A stretch of 64,000 nt of DNA from Paenibacillus melissococcoides (GCA_944800085.1 CALYLO010000006.1:1-64000); one strand, 5' to 3'; positions 42,979 to 52,279 are shown, counted from the first letter of the stretch. Notes: generated from the letters alone by a model not told the origin. Made by a program: numbers and translations.

Positions 42979-43010
42979 GACAGGCGCAGCTCTCCGAGTC
43001 TGCGCCTGTC
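42979..43010. terminator. Perfect 11-pair hairpin between convergent genes
   Basis: GACAGGCGCAG (42979-42989) and CTGCGCCTGTC (43000-43010). No T run, so termination is probable but unproven; it may close the leftward yheC/D message. Confidence 0.55.
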
Positions 43011-43019
43011 GTATGTGAT

Positions 43020-43048
43020 GGACGCTTCTGAATTCAAGCGTCCTTTTT
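43020..43048 (+). terminator. Terminator for the HAD gene, overlapping the yheC/D stop
   Basis: GGACGCTT (43020-43027) pairs with AAGCGTCC (43036-43043), followed by TTTTT. Confidence 0.8.
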
Positions 43049-44209
43049 ATCTTCCGGCTTGCTCTCTTCTGGCGCCTGCGTCGCTTTGCCGGAATCCGGC
43101 AGCTTGATGCCCGCCTTTTTGCGGTACAGCCAGGATGCATATTCCAGCGGGCGCACTATGGAGTTGCGGTACGTCTCCTTGTCGCCGATGCGGTAGAACA
43201 CTTCCCGCGCCGGCTTCGGATTGACCTCCAGCAGCCAAATGCGCCCTTTCTGGTCGATCGCGAGATCAAGCGCCAGCTCGCACAGGGCATCATATCGCTT
43301 CTCGAGGAAGGCGGCCACCTCAAGACTGAGGGCTTCGGCTTCCTTGCGGATGTTCTGGATGCGCGTCTTGTCGCCTATCCACTGCGACAGCAGTTCCTCC
43401 ATCCGCACAGCCTGGCCTCCCCCGTGGAGATTCGAGGTGATGCTGTTGACCGGTCCGACGCGGCCGGCGCAGCCGGTAACCGACCAGGCGCCGGATCCGT
43501 TCTTCTGCACGAGCATCCGGTAATCATGCACGCGGCCGCTCGGCAGCTTGAGCGCGATGCCCTGCTGGATGAGATAGCGGTCGTTCGCCTTCCAGGAGGA
43601 TAGCCGCGCGGCCAGTTGGGAGTAGGTCATTTTCTGCGGCCGGATGACCTGCCGCTGATGATCTCTTCCCTCGACATAGACCACGCCGTCCGAGGAGCGG
43701 ATGCGCTGGATGCGAAGAATGCCGCGCCCTCCCGTGCCGTTAATCGGCTTCAGGTAGAGCAGCGGCCGCTCCTTCAGCATGCGCTGCACATCCTGAATTC
43801 CCGAATACAGTCTTGTGTCGGGAAGATACTTCTTAAGGGATGGGACTGTGGAGAGCACCTGGTAGATCGTCCATTTATTGCGAAGCGGACGGTTCAGATA
43901 AAGCAGCTTCGGGTATTTGCTGCGGAACCGCTTCAGCTGCTCGAATCGGTAGCTTTTCTGAATGCGGCACCGATCGAAGATCATGGTCGGGAAGCGGGTC
44001 CATTTGCGTGTCCAGCGCTTGCTCTCCGGGTGGTACCACATGCCGTTAATTCGCTTGTGCTGCTCATCGACATCCTGCGGGGTGAACACGAAGACGGTCA
44101 ACCCCAGCTTTTTCCCGGCCACGATCATCTTCTGATAAATATGCCGTTCTTCCAAGTGCTTTTGCTCATTCAAATAAAGCGTCAAAATGCCAAGAACGGG
44201 TTCATCCAA
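43034..44209 (-). CDS. YheC/YheD family ATP-grasp protein, copy 5
   Basis: A 391-residue protein starting at TTG 44207-44209, with GAAGGTGA about 8 bases upstream; a nearby ATG is out of frame. It is an ATP-grasp enzyme of the endospore-coat-associated YheC/D family: LGILTLYLN opening, FDRCRIQKSYRFEQLKRF, LYLKPINGTGGRGILRI (ATP lysine and glycine loop), LIQQGIALKLPSGRVHDYR, TSNLHGGGQAV, and IWLLEVNPKPAREVF at the metal site. ATP-grasp enzymes ligate a carboxylate to an amine or thiol, but the substrate of this family is unknown. The C-terminus adds a Lys/Glu-rich tail. Last gene of the five-gene array. Confidence 0.9.
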   Translation of the reverse strand: MDEPVLGILTLYLNEQKHLEERHIYQKMIVAGKKLGLTVFVFTPQDVDEQHKRINGMWYHPESKRWTRKWTRFPTMIFDRCRIQKSYRFEQLKRFRSKYPKLLYLNRPLRNKWTIYQVLSTVPSLKKYLPDTRLYSGIQDVQRMLKERPLLYLKPINGTGGRGILRIQRIRSSDGVVYVEGRDHQRQVIRPQKMTYSQLAARLSSWKANDRYLIQQGIALKLPSGRVHDYRMLVQKNGSGAWSVTGCAGRVGPVNSITSNLHGGGQAVRMEELLSQWIGDKTRIQNIRKEAEALSLEVAAFLEKRYDALCELALDLAIDQKGRIWLLEVNPKPAREVFYRIGDKETYRNSIVRPLEYASWLYRKKAGIKLPDSGKATQAPEESKPEDKKDA

Positions 44210-44230
44210 GTGTCTTCACCTTCTTTGACG

Positions 44231-45340
44231 TTATCCGCTGGTTCGGGATAAATAAGCCGAATACTGGAAAATACGTTCCAGCGAGCGTCTCCGAATATGA
44301 GGCTCATCGAATTTCATCGGCTTCGCATTGGCTTCGAAGAACCAGATGCTGCCGTTCGTATCCACGCCCAAATCCATCGACATCTCGCCAAGTGTATGCC
44401 CGGAACCGCGTTCGATCTGCCGGGCGATGATGATGGCCGCGTTTTTGGTGCGGGCCATCGTTCTCCGCGCTTGTTCGACGCCGAAATTCGCGCTCAGCAG
44501 CTTCTCGGGATCCTCGATGCTTCCGCCGCGGGGAACATGGGTCGTTATGCTTGAAGAGCCGGCGACACGGGCGCCGACACCGGTAATATCCCATTGGCCT
44601 TTGCTATTCTTCTGGACCAGCACCCGCAAATCAAACGGCCGCCGGTTCACCGTAGCCAGCGGTATCCCTTGCTGAACGATATAATCATGGGTACCGGCCT
44701 GCTTGCGTATCCGGGCCCATAGCTTCGAGATCGTGGCGCACTTGAACAGGGCGCTCCGCCTTTTATCCTGGGTCTTCAGCCGAAACTTCATCGCTTTCGT
44801 ATGATTGACGCGCAGCGTCATAATGCCCATGCCCGCTTTTCCCGTCTCCGGCTTCAGAAACAGATAGGGATGTTTGTTCAGCATTTTGGCCAGAGCGACA
44901 GCGGTGCGCAGCCTTCGCGTGGCGGGAATGAAGGGCCGGGTGGCCCTCGATTTTTTCAACCATTCGAACAATTGCCATTTGTTGAAAAAGTAAGGATTGT
45001 ACAGGCGAATGCCCGGATGGGCCAGAATCTCCTCGATCTTCCGGCGGACGGCAGGCAGATTCTCATCCTCCCGCAGCGGTATGCGGTTGTAGACGATGCG
45101 GGGAGGCGGGAACCATTCCTGCTCCCAAGCCTTCTTATCTTCGTTGTAATCATAGCCCGCGATTCGATTGGCGCCGAGCTTCAAATCCCTCGCGGTCACG
45201 ATATACACGGTAAAACCGAGATCCTTGCCCGTCCGCAAAATATCCAGGAAGTTGTCGCGATTGCCGCGGAATTTTTCTTTGGCGTCTTCGATCGTCAGAA
45301 TGGCGACGACCGGCAGCTGATCTTGCTTTGTGCCACTCAC
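44231..45340 (-). CDS. YheC/YheD family ATP-grasp protein, copy 4
   Basis: A 369-residue short-type paralogue. Start GTG 45338-45340, sharing bases with the stop of copy 3 and preceded by GGAGGG. Motifs: VVAILTIEDAKEKFRGN, RIVYNRIPLR, LFLKPETGKAGMGIMTLRV (ATP loop), IVQQGIPLATVNRRPFDLRV, THVPRGGSIED, and IWFFEANAKPMKFDE. The phrase FDLRVLVQKN is shared by all copies. It lacks the N-terminal ~95-residue beta domain of the long copies. Spaced 21 bases before copy 5. Confidence 0.9.
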   Translation of the reverse strand: MSGTKQDQLPVVAILTIEDAKEKFRGNRDNFLDILRTGKDLGFTVYIVTARDLKLGANRIAGYDYNEDKKAWEQEWFPPPRIVYNRIPLREDENLPAVRRKIEEILAHPGIRLYNPYFFNKWQLFEWLKKSRATRPFIPATRRLRTAVALAKMLNKHPYLFLKPETGKAGMGIMTLRVNHTKAMKFRLKTQDKRRSALFKCATISKLWARIRKQAGTHDYIVQQGIPLATVNRRPFDLRVLVQKNSKGQWDITGVGARVAGSSSITTHVPRGGSIEDPEKLLSANFGVEQARRTMARTKNAAIIIARQIERGSGHTLGEMSMDLGVDTNGSIWFFEANAKPMKFDEPHIRRRSLERIFQYSAYLSRTSG

Positions 45341-46713
45341 ATCGGATCCCTCCTGCGGAATTTGCTAAGGAACAGACAGTGATCCAGAATATGTTCAATG
45401 GATGCTTGACCTTCCGTGCGCAAGGATGGATGCTTGAATATCGAGCGCCCAGGCTTGGCATTGGCCTCGAACATCCATACATGCTCATCCTGGTCGATGC
45501 CGAGGTCGAAGCCGAGCTCGCCGAGCAGATGAGGATAGTTCCGTTCAATGGCCAAGGCCAGATCGATGGCTACCTTTTTCATATTGGCAAGCACTTCGTC
45601 GGCTCTGTCACCGAACATCCGCTGGAGGGCCTGCTCCGGCGTCATCAGCTGGCCGCCATTTTTCACGTGGGTGGTAACGCTGCCTTTGCCCGCTTTCTTG
45701 GCGCCGATCCCGACAACGGTCCAGTCATTCTCCCCGTTCTTGTGCATATGGAAGCGGAAGTCGATCGGACAGCCATCGATCTCGATGAGCCGAACGCCCT
45801 GCTGCACGACATAGTTGCGCAGCGAACGGCCGTGCCTTCCTTGCAGCATGCGGATGAGGCTGGAGAAATTCTTGAAGCGGAGCAGCGTGTTTTTGCCGTT
45901 GACCGTGTAGCGTGCGAAATAGCCTTTCTTCGGCAGGTAGGTCAGCCGGTAGATGCCGATACCGAGGCTTCCCGAAGTCGGCTTGTAGTAGACGAAGTGA
46001 TGGCGGGCCAGCATGTCGCGAATCGTGTCCGGCGTCGGGTTCATGACCGATTCAGGAACATGGAGGTTCGCCTCAAAATCGTTTTCCAGCAGCTCGTAGA
46101 TGTCGGATTTTTTGAAGAAGCTCCAGTTGAAAAAAGGGATATTCCGGCGCACGAACCGTTCCCGCAGCATCTGGATCGAGGACGTCGTCTCTGCCCGCCG
46201 GCTCGGGAGCCGGTTATATACGACATCCGGCAGCGGCACGGTGCGTCGGATCCAGCCGCCGGATTCCGATAGGAAGTAGGCGTGGACGGTCTCGTTGTGC
46301 CAATTGATATCGCGTGGAGCGAAGGCAAAGACGAAGGCTTTCTTATTGCCGGCTCGCAAAATCTGTTTAATGAACGAGGTTCGGCTGCCGAACGGATGCG
46401 ACTGCGTGCGCAGCGAGGAATCCGATAAGACGCCGATCAGCGGTCCTAATTGCAGATCGCCATCCTGATCGTTGCGCAGATAGACCATACCGGATTTCGG
46501 CACCCGGACGAAGGAACGAAGGCCGGCCGGTATGATGACATGGTTGCCTGGACGCCTAACCGGCTTCACCGCAGCGGGGATTGTCGCCTTGCCCAACCGA
46601 AGCCGCACTGATTTTTTGCCGGTTAGCTTCAATTGCTTCATTAAGGTGCTGGAGAGATACACTGTTTTCTCGGATTTAGGTGTTAAGTGGACGTTGCATA
46701 CCGTCAAACTCAT
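45337..46713 (-). CDS. YheC/YheD family ATP-grasp protein, copy 3 (long type)
   Basis: A 458-residue protein; start ATG 46711-46713 with GGAGGG. Residues ~1-95 form an extra beta-rich N-terminal domain (TVYLSSTLMKQLKLTG, GMVYLRNDQDGDLQLGPLIG). This long form is like Bacillus YheC. The ATP-grasp core follows: VVYNRLPSRRAE, YKPTSGSLGIGIYRL, VVQQGVRLIEIDGCPIDFR, TTHVKNGGQLM and VWMFEANAKPGRSIF. Overlaps both neighbours by four bases, so copies 2-3-4 are translationally coupled. Confidence 0.9.
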   Translation of the reverse strand: MSLTVCNVHLTPKSEKTVYLSSTLMKQLKLTGKKSVRLRLGKATIPAAVKPVRRPGNHVIIPAGLRSFVRVPKSGMVYLRNDQDGDLQLGPLIGVLSDSSLRTQSHPFGSRTSFIKQILRAGNKKAFVFAFAPRDINWHNETVHAYFLSESGGWIRRTVPLPDVVYNRLPSRRAETTSSIQMLRERFVRRNIPFFNWSFFKKSDIYELLENDFEANLHVPESVMNPTPDTIRDMLARHHFVYYKPTSGSLGIGIYRLTYLPKKGYFARYTVNGKNTLLRFKNFSSLIRMLQGRHGRSLRNYVVQQGVRLIEIDGCPIDFRFHMHKNGENDWTVVGIGAKKAGKGSVTTHVKNGGQLMTPEQALQRMFGDRADEVLANMKKVAIDLALAIERNYPHLLGELGFDLGIDQDEHVWMFEANAKPGRSIFKHPSLRTEGQASIEHILDHCLFLSKFRRRDPM

Positions 46714-47864
46714 GGACTTACCCTCCTAAGATGTCGACCCAATACATAGCGCGCATACAAGATGGGATTTTCCACGGATTTCACGGCGGCTTCCCGCTCG
46801 CCTGTCTGACGGAAGACCGTCCTGCCCGGCTTCGAATTGACCTCCAGCAGCCACATGCGGGCTTCCCGATCAATGCCGTAATCCAGACCGACCTCCATCA
46901 GACGCCCGTGTCGTGCTTCAAGTAGAGGGGGAATGCGCTCGCTATAGGCTTGCAGCTGCTCCATGAGCTGCTCGGCACGCTCCGGGTCGTATTCGCGCTT
47001 CAAAAATGGAAGGACAGACACGGCCCGCCCGCCTCCATGGAGATTGGAAGTAACGCTGTCAGGGGTGCCGATGCGTGCGGCCATGCCGGTCATCGCCCAG
47101 CGGCCCCGGTCATTCTTTTGCATCAGCACACGAATGTCGAATGGCTCGCCCGCCTCCGTCAGCAGAGACAAGCAAGGCTGCATGACAAAGGTTCGTCTGC
47201 CGATAAAGCTGGCAATCCAGTCGTATCCATCCTCGGTACATTCAAATTGCATCGTTAGCGGGCGGTTGCGTTGATCGCGTCCCGTGATGTTCAGCAAGGG
47301 GGCATGGCTTCCGTCTCCTCGCTGTTCCGTCCGGCGATACTGAACCCGGAGCGCAGACTTCCCTTTGGAGCCGGCATGGGGCTTCAGGAACAGGCTTCCG
47401 CCGTAGCGGGACATCGCGGCAGTAATGCTGCGTGTGCCCTTGTAGAGATGAGTGGGCGGCAGAATCGCGCTCAGGCCGGACTCGGCGGATAAGGTCCGGT
47501 AGATATCCCATTTGCCCCGCAATCCTACCCCTAGCTGGGCGGTGCGTCTGCTCCGCAGCAGCTTGGCGAGGGCGGCTGATGTTCTGGCGCTGGCGCTTCC
47601 GCCGGAGAATACGCACCGGTTGTACACAAGGGGAGGCAATGCGGCGGTGCAGGGTTCCCATCGGTGGTCGCCGTAGACATAACCGTTTACCGTGCCGGAA
47701 GCAAGGTCGGCCCATGCGGGCGAGAACACGATGACCCGGACGCCGTGTTTGCGTCCGGCCTGACACAGCCTGCGGCAATATTCAGGCTCGGTGAAGGGAG
47801 GCGTTCCGGGCGACTCGTTCTGCAGAATGCCGATGACGGGCTGCTCGGTTCGGTTTTTCATCAT
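46710..47864 (-). CDS. YheC/YheD family ATP-grasp protein, copy 2
   Basis: A 384-residue short-type paralogue; start ATG 47862-47864 with GGAGGTGG upstream. Motifs: VIGILQNESPGTPPF, PLVYNRCVFSGG, LFLKPHAGSKGKSALRV, FVMQPCLSLL, PFDIRVLMQKND, TSNLHGGGRAV and MWLLEVNSKPGRTVF. Segments around 170-190 (RRTEQRGDGSHAPLLNITG) are peculiar to this copy. The ATP-grasp lysine and the C-terminal Glu-x-Asn-x-Lys metal site are present, so it is probably active. Confidence 0.9.
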   Translation of the reverse strand: MMKNRTEQPVIGILQNESPGTPPFTEPEYCRRLCQAGRKHGVRVIVFSPAWADLASGTVNGYVYGDHRWEPCTAALPPLVYNRCVFSGGSASARTSAALAKLLRSRRTAQLGVGLRGKWDIYRTLSAESGLSAILPPTHLYKGTRSITAAMSRYGGSLFLKPHAGSKGKSALRVQYRRTEQRGDGSHAPLLNITGRDQRNRPLTMQFECTEDGYDWIASFIGRRTFVMQPCLSLLTEAGEPFDIRVLMQKNDRGRWAMTGMAARIGTPDSVTSNLHGGGRAVSVLPFLKREYDPERAEQLMEQLQAYSERIPPLLEARHGRLMEVGLDYGIDREARMWLLEVNSKPGRTVFRQTGEREAAVKSVENPILYARYVLGRHLRRVSP

Positions 47865-47879
47865 TTACCTGCCACCTCC

Positions 47880-49241
47880 TTAAAATCCGGACAAATACCG
47901 GGCATATTCCACTGTTTTGCGGACGGAGGGACGGACTCGGTTCACGTTCAATGGAGTATTGTCATTTTTGGAAGGCTTGGAGTTGACTTCAAGCAGCCAC
48001 ACTTTGCCTGACGTGTCCACAGCCAGGTCAATTCCCAATTCACCGAAGTGAGCAGGAATATGCGTATCGATGCCGCGCGCGATATCGAGCGCCGCCCGCT
48101 GCAGCTTGCCCACGATGTCGCTCTTCGCTCCGGCCGGCAGATTCGAGCGGCCGACCGCTTCCTTGACGGTGCTGAGCGTTCCGCCGCGCGCCACATTCGA
48201 CACGAAATGCTGCGTGCTCGCGGTTCGGGCGACGATGGACGTGACGCTCCAGCGGCCGTGAATGTTTTTCTGAACGAGCGCGCGGAAATCGATCGGGCGC
48301 TTGGCATAATCGATCAGGTTCAAGCCTTGCTGAATCTGATAGCGGTTCGTCTTCAGCTTCCCGGACAGGGTGGAGAACAGCTTGGTTAAGCTGCTGAAGT
48401 TCTGGCGCTTGGTGCCGCTAATATTGGAATAGAGGGCTTGAAATCCGTTATCCGAGGTACGGTTGATGCAGATGATGCCTTTGCCGAGGCTTCCCCGGGC
48501 CGGCTTCAGGAAGAGGGTCTGATAGCGTCCGCTCATCGTCTTGAGGGTAGAGTAGCTGCGCAGCAGATGCGATTCCGGCAAGTAGCGGATCAACTCCGAA
48601 CTGGCCTTCAACGCGTCGAATACCTCGGTCTTATCCAGAAACTTTTCATTGAATACATGGGACTGGTAACGCGATTTTACTTCTTTCATGAAATGCTGTA
48701 CGCTAGGTTTGTTCTCCAGAGATCGTGACGTCAGGCGATTGTTCACGACATCCGGGATCGGCATGCTGCTAAGCTGCCAGCTTCCTTTGGTATAAACCCA
48801 TGCCTGTATCCGTTGAGAGTCCTTCACATGTTCCGGCGTGAAGAAGCAGGCAACGGCTCCTTGGGAATGGCAGGCATCGACCATCTCCCGGCAGAAGGCG
48901 GTAATCGTGCCGAACGGCCGATCCGGAACAGCGGGATAATCCCGGCTGATCAGGACGCCGATGAGCGGACCGATTCTCAACGTCTGTTGGGCATACGTCA
49001 GCCGCAGAGGAACGCCGTTCGACAGTCCCATATTGCGGGCAAGCGCGTGACTGATCCGGAGCCCGTCAGATTTGGGAACGGAGGATACGGTCACGCTCTG
49101 TCTGAAGGAACCGAAGCGGATCGTAATCGGATGGTTTACGGGAATCTTCCATTGCTTGACATAGCTGTCGCCCAACATGATCATGTCTTCCCGCAGGATG
49201 CCGGCGCTCACAACGTGGAGCCTCACTTTTGATTTCAACAT
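47880..49241 (-). CDS. YheC/YheD family ATP-grasp protein, copy 1 (long type)
   Basis: A 453-residue long-type paralogue and first gene of the array. The start is ATG 49239-49241 with AAGGAGA; the frame opens slightly earlier without a site. The N-terminal beta domain (~1-95) ends in RIGPLIGVLISRDYP. The ATP-grasp core has LFLKPARGSLGKGIICI, IQQGLNLIDYAKRPIDFRAL, SNVARGGTLST and VWLLEVNSKPSKNDN. The divergent gap to yheB (49242-49396) has, on the minus strand, CATACCGT (+ strand 49280-49287), one mismatch from a SigE -10 element, fitting mother-cell expression. Confidence 0.9.
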   Translation of the reverse strand: MLKSKVRLHVVSAGILREDMIMLGDSYVKQWKIPVNHPITIRFGSFRQSVTVSSVPKSDGLRISHALARNMGLSNGVPLRLTYAQQTLRIGPLIGVLISRDYPAVPDRPFGTITAFCREMVDACHSQGAVACFFTPEHVKDSQRIQAWVYTKGSWQLSSMPIPDVVNNRLTSRSLENKPSVQHFMKEVKSRYQSHVFNEKFLDKTEVFDALKASSELIRYLPESHLLRSYSTLKTMSGRYQTLFLKPARGSLGKGIICINRTSDNGFQALYSNISGTKRQNFSSLTKLFSTLSGKLKTNRYQIQQGLNLIDYAKRPIDFRALVQKNIHGRWSVTSIVARTASTQHFVSNVARGGTLSTVKEAVGRSNLPAGAKSDIVGKLQRAALDIARGIDTHIPAHFGELGIDLAVDTSGKVWLLEVNSKPSKNDNTPLNVNRVRPSVRKTVEYARYLSGF

Positions 49242-49396
49242 GTTGGTTCTCCTTCCAACGACGACTTGCATGATGAATCACGGTATGCACCGGGCTAGAG
49301 TCGATACTATTACAGGTGAACCGCATACGTAATTTCATCATATGAGGACATATTTCCCTTGGTGATTGACCTACATCAGGAAAGGAGGCATTCGGC
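49242..49396 (-). promoter_or_regulatory. Divergent promoter region yheC/D-yheB with SigE-like -10
   Basis: On the minus strand CATACCGT resembles the SigE -10 consensus CATACANT (one mismatch), with AGTAT about 16 bases upstream. The match is weak evidence for sporulation control of the YheC/D array. Confidence 0.35.
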
Positions 49397-50572
49397 GTGC
49401 CCAATTGGTTATTTATTCTATTTAGCGTGATTGTGGCCGCGTTCGTCGGCGGCATTACGAATCATTTTGCGATCAAGATGCTGTTCCATCCGCGGCAGCC
49501 GATTCATCTGTTCGGGCGGAGAGTGCCGTTCACGCCCGGTCTCATTCCGAAGCGGAAGTCAGATATTGCGGCTTCGCTGGGGGAAGTCGTAGCGGAATAT
49601 TTGGTGACGAGCGACGGGCTGCGGGCGATGCTGCGCCAGCCGGAGGTGCGGGAGCGTGCCTCGGCCGGCTTGGCGGGTTTTGCCGACCGGCTGCTGGCGG
49701 ACGAGCGCCCGCTGCGCGAATGGGCTGCGATCGGCTTCCCCGGCCGGAGCTGGCCCGAGCTGTGCGATGCGTGGGGGGAGCGGCTCGACAAGCTGACCGA
49801 GTCGGGAATCCGGCGCGGCTTGGCGGGCAGCGGCTGGGACGAGCGCCCGCTGTCCGAATTCCTGCCGGAAGGGCAGGAGGAGAGCCTGAACCGGCTGCCA
49901 GGCAAGGCCGCTTCCGCCATCCTGCTCTCGATCGAGCGGGAGCTGCTGTCGTCCAGCGGGCAGCGCATGCTGCTGCGGATGGCGAAGGAGTTCGTCGACC
50001 GCTCGAAGGGCTTCATGGGCGTGATGGCGGCCATCTTCGTCGATGAAGACAAACTGGTGACGCGCATCACCCCCCTGCTGGCGGAGCAGCTTCGCTCCGA
50101 CAAGGTCCATGAGACCGTGACCCGGATGCTGGAGCGGAAGCTGGAGGAGTGGGTGAGCCAGCCGCCGGCCGAGCTGCTGCGCGCCTGGTCGGGGGAGGAT
50201 TCGGAGCCTGCCGGCCAGATCATCGGCCTGGCGAAGTCATGGCTGCAGTGGAGCCGCCGCCTGGAGCGGTGGGGAGACGCGCGGCCGAGCCGCTGGCTGG
50301 AGGAGAGCAAGGAGGCATGGCAGCCTTATGTGCCGCGGCTCGTCGATTTTGCGATTGGGCTGCTGGACCGCAATCTGGACAAGGTGATGCGCGCCGCCCG
50401 CCTGGAGGATGTGGTCCGTTCGCAGGTGGAGCAATTCCCGATCGAGCGGCTGGAGACGATTATTTTGAGCGTATCGGGGAAGGAGTTCCGCGCCATCACA
50501 TGGCTCGGGGCGCTGCTTGGGGGGATTATCGGCTTGATCCAGTCGTTGATTCTGCTCGCGATCGGTTCGTAG
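49397..50572 (+). CDS. yheB: YheB, DUF445 membrane protein
   Basis: A 391-residue protein, start GTG 49397 after AAAGGAGG. An N-terminal helix (~4-22) and a C-terminal helix (~368-388) bracket a long helical region. The DUF445 signature TNHFAIKMLFHPR and GRRVPFTPGLIPKRKSDIA are present, as is the C-terminal FRAITWLGALLGGIIGLIQS. YheB is reported in Bacillus spores and has unknown function. It diverges from the yheC/D array and is followed by yheA, as in Bacillus. Confidence 0.92.
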   Translation: MPNWLFILFSVIVAAFVGGITNHFAIKMLFHPRQPIHLFGRRVPFTPGLIPKRKSDIAASLGEVVAEYLVTSDGLRAMLRQPEVRERASAGLAGFADRLLADERPLREWAAIGFPGRSWPELCDAWGERLDKLTESGIRRGLAGSGWDERPLSEFLPEGQEESLNRLPGKAASAILLSIERELLSSSGQRMLLRMAKEFVDRSKGFMGVMAAIFVDEDKLVTRITPLLAEQLRSDKVHETVTRMLERKLEEWVSQPPAELLRAWSGEDSEPAGQIIGLAKSWLQWSRRLERWGDARPSRWLEESKEAWQPYVPRLVDFAIGLLDRNLDKVMRAARLEDVVRSQVEQFPIERLETIILSVSGKEFRAITWLGALLGGIIGLIQSLILLAIGS

Positions 50573-50640
50573 CGCCCGCGACAGCGGCCGCTCCCGTATG
50601 GTATGCTGACAACGAGGAAGAACGGAAAGGATGAGAACTG

Positions 50641-50976
50641 ATGAGTGTATACGATCAAGCCCATGAACTGGCCCGCGCCTTGCAGCAATCGGACGAGGCG
50701 AAAGCCGTCGAGACGGCGATGAAGGCGATTGAAGGCGATGCGGACAGCAAGCGGATGCTGGATGATTTCCGCCTGCGCCAGATGGAGATGCAGCAGAAGA
50801 TGATGACCGGCGAGATGCCGGAGCAGTCGGAGCTGGACAAAATGGAGAAGCTGTATGAAGTCATCAGCATGAATACGGAGATCGCGAAGCTGTTCGAAGC
50901 CGAACGGCGGCTCGCGGTCGTGATTCAGGATGTGAACAAGATCGTGTCGGATGCGCTCGGCCATCTGTACGGCTGA
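50641..50976 (+). CDS. yheA: YlbF/YmcA family protein YheA
   Basis: A 111-residue all-helical protein, start ATG 50641 after GGAAAGGATGAG. Sequence shows the YheA/DUF964 pattern (YDQAHELARALQQSDEAK, DDFRLRQMEMQQKMMTGE, ERRLAVVIQDVNKIVSDAL). Relatives YlbF and YmcA take part in a complex affecting RNase Y, biofilm formation and sporulation; YheA itself is less studied. 68 bases after yheB, probably one operon. Confidence 0.9.
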   Translation: MSVYDQAHELARALQQSDEAKAVETAMKAIEGDADSKRMLDDFRLRQMEMQQKMMTGEMPEQSELDKMEKLYEVISMNTEIAKLFEAERRLAVVIQDVNKIVSDALGHLYG

Positions 50977-51152
50977 TCCGGCTGTGCCAAGCGCGAGGCC
51001 GGCGCGGCAGACAGGGCCGCAGGTGCTGCGGCCTGAACGAATCTGGCATGTTATCGATTGATGCGGCATACGCTCTACTATAGCCAAGCTATAGGAGAAC
51101 AGAACGATGGCGCCGCCGGCTGTCATCGTTGATGATGAAGGAGCGATTGCCC

Positions 51153-51458
51153 ATGATGAACCGAATGTCTTATTTCCGTTCTTCGAAGCGCAGGGCATGG
51201 AAGCATGTCCTGTCGATAGGAGCTGCCCTAGTCATGCTTGTCATCGTACTGCCGACGCTGTCTTTCAAGGCGGGCTGGACGCCGGCCGTCTGGTTCGGCA
51301 TCGTCTGGTGCGCGTTCGCGCTGCTGATCATTGCCGCCCATATGCACTGCCTCCTGGGGGTGGATGAAGAGACCGAACAGGAACTCAAGCGCATCAAGCA
51401 GGAGAAGATGCGGCGTTGGGAGGAGCGGATGAGCCGCAAGATCGTGCGGATGAAGTGA
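51153..51458 (+). CDS. Small membrane protein with charged cytoplasmic tail
   Basis: A 101-residue protein. The start is ATG 51153, with AAGGAG at 51138-51143; an earlier in-frame ATG lies before that site. Two hydrophobic segments at ~21-38 and ~46-66 are followed by a charged helix (EETEQELKRIKQEKMRRWEE). No known family. It is convergent with deoD, with a strong hairpin between. Confidence 0.7.
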   Translation: MMNRMSYFRSSKRRAWKHVLSIGAALVMLVIVLPTLSFKAGWTPAVWFGIVWCAFALLIIAAHMHCLLGVDEETEQELKRIKQEKMRRWEERMSRKIVRMK

Positions 51459-51468
51459 GCATGGAGAA

Positions 51469-51513
51469 AAGGGGCAGCCCGGTCTTGTCATGGACCGCAG
51501 GCTGCCCCTTCTT
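51469..51513. terminator. Bidirectional hairpin between convergent genes
   Basis: AAGGGGCAGCC (51469-51479) and GGCTGCCCCTT (51500-51510) form a perfect 11-pair stem. Confidence 0.75.
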
Positions 51514-51531
51514 CCTGTCTGTGCGGTTGTC

Positions 51532-52242
51532 TTATTTGCCGCGAATCGCCGTCTCCAGCGCGACTTCGATCATGTCGTTGAACGTCGTCTGCCGCTCTTG
51601 GGCCGTCGTCTGCTCTCCGGTCAGAATATGATCGCTGACGGTGAACATTGCCAGGGCGTCGATGCCGTACTTGGCCGCTAAAATATAAAGCGCCGCCGTC
51701 TCCATTTCGACGGCGAGAACCCCGTATTTGCCCATCTTCGTCTGCATCTCTACGTTGTCGGCATAGAAATGATCGGAAGAGAAGATGTTCCCGACCCGGA
51801 GATGAAGCCCTTTTTCCTGTCCGATGTCATAGGCGCTCCGAAGCAGATCGAAGGTCGCAATCGGGGCGAATTCGGCATCCGGGAAGTAATGCTTGTTGAT
51901 GGAAGAGTCGGTGCATACCGCTTGCGCCAGCAGCACGTCGCGCAGCTTCACGTCTTCTTGAATCGCCCCGCATGTTCCGATGCGGATGATGGTTTTGCAG
52001 CCGTAATCTTTAATCAGTTCCGTCGCATATATGGAGAAGGAAGGAATCCCCATGCCGGAGCCTTGAATCGATACTTTATGTCCTTTATAGGTTCCCGTGT
52101 ATCCGAGCATGCCGCGTACCTGGTTGTAGCAGACGGCGTTCTCAAGGAACGTTTCCGCGATGTATTTCGCGCGAAGCGGATCGCCGGGCATCAAGGCGAC
52201 GGGTGCAATGTCTCCAACTTGTGCTTCCAAATGAATACTCAT
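51532..52242 (-). CDS. deoD: Purine nucleoside phosphorylase DeoD
   Basis: A 236-residue enzyme that splits purine nucleosides with phosphate to base and ribose-1-phosphate. Start ATG 52240-52242 with GGAGGG. Motifs of the hexameric DeoD type: VALMPGDPLRAKYIAE, YKGHKVSIQGSGMGIPS, IIRIGTCGAI, AVEMETAALY and FTVSDHIL, with the catalytic Asp in SDH. It acts with deoB, encoded nearby in the opposite direction, to feed ribose phosphate into central metabolism. A large palindrome lies upstream. Confidence 0.95.
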   Translation of the reverse strand: MSIHLEAQVGDIAPVALMPGDPLRAKYIAETFLENAVCYNQVRGMLGYTGTYKGHKVSIQGSGMGIPSFSIYATELIKDYGCKTIIRIGTCGAIQEDVKLRDVLLAQAVCTDSSINKHYFPDAEFAPIATFDLLRSAYDIGQEKGLHLRVGNIFSSDHFYADNVEMQTKMGKYGVLAVEMETAALYILAAKYGIDALAMFTVSDHILTGEQTTAQERQTTFNDMIEVALETAIRGK

Positions 52243-52279
52243 GCTGAATCCCTCCATTATCCTTCACAAATGAATTTGG

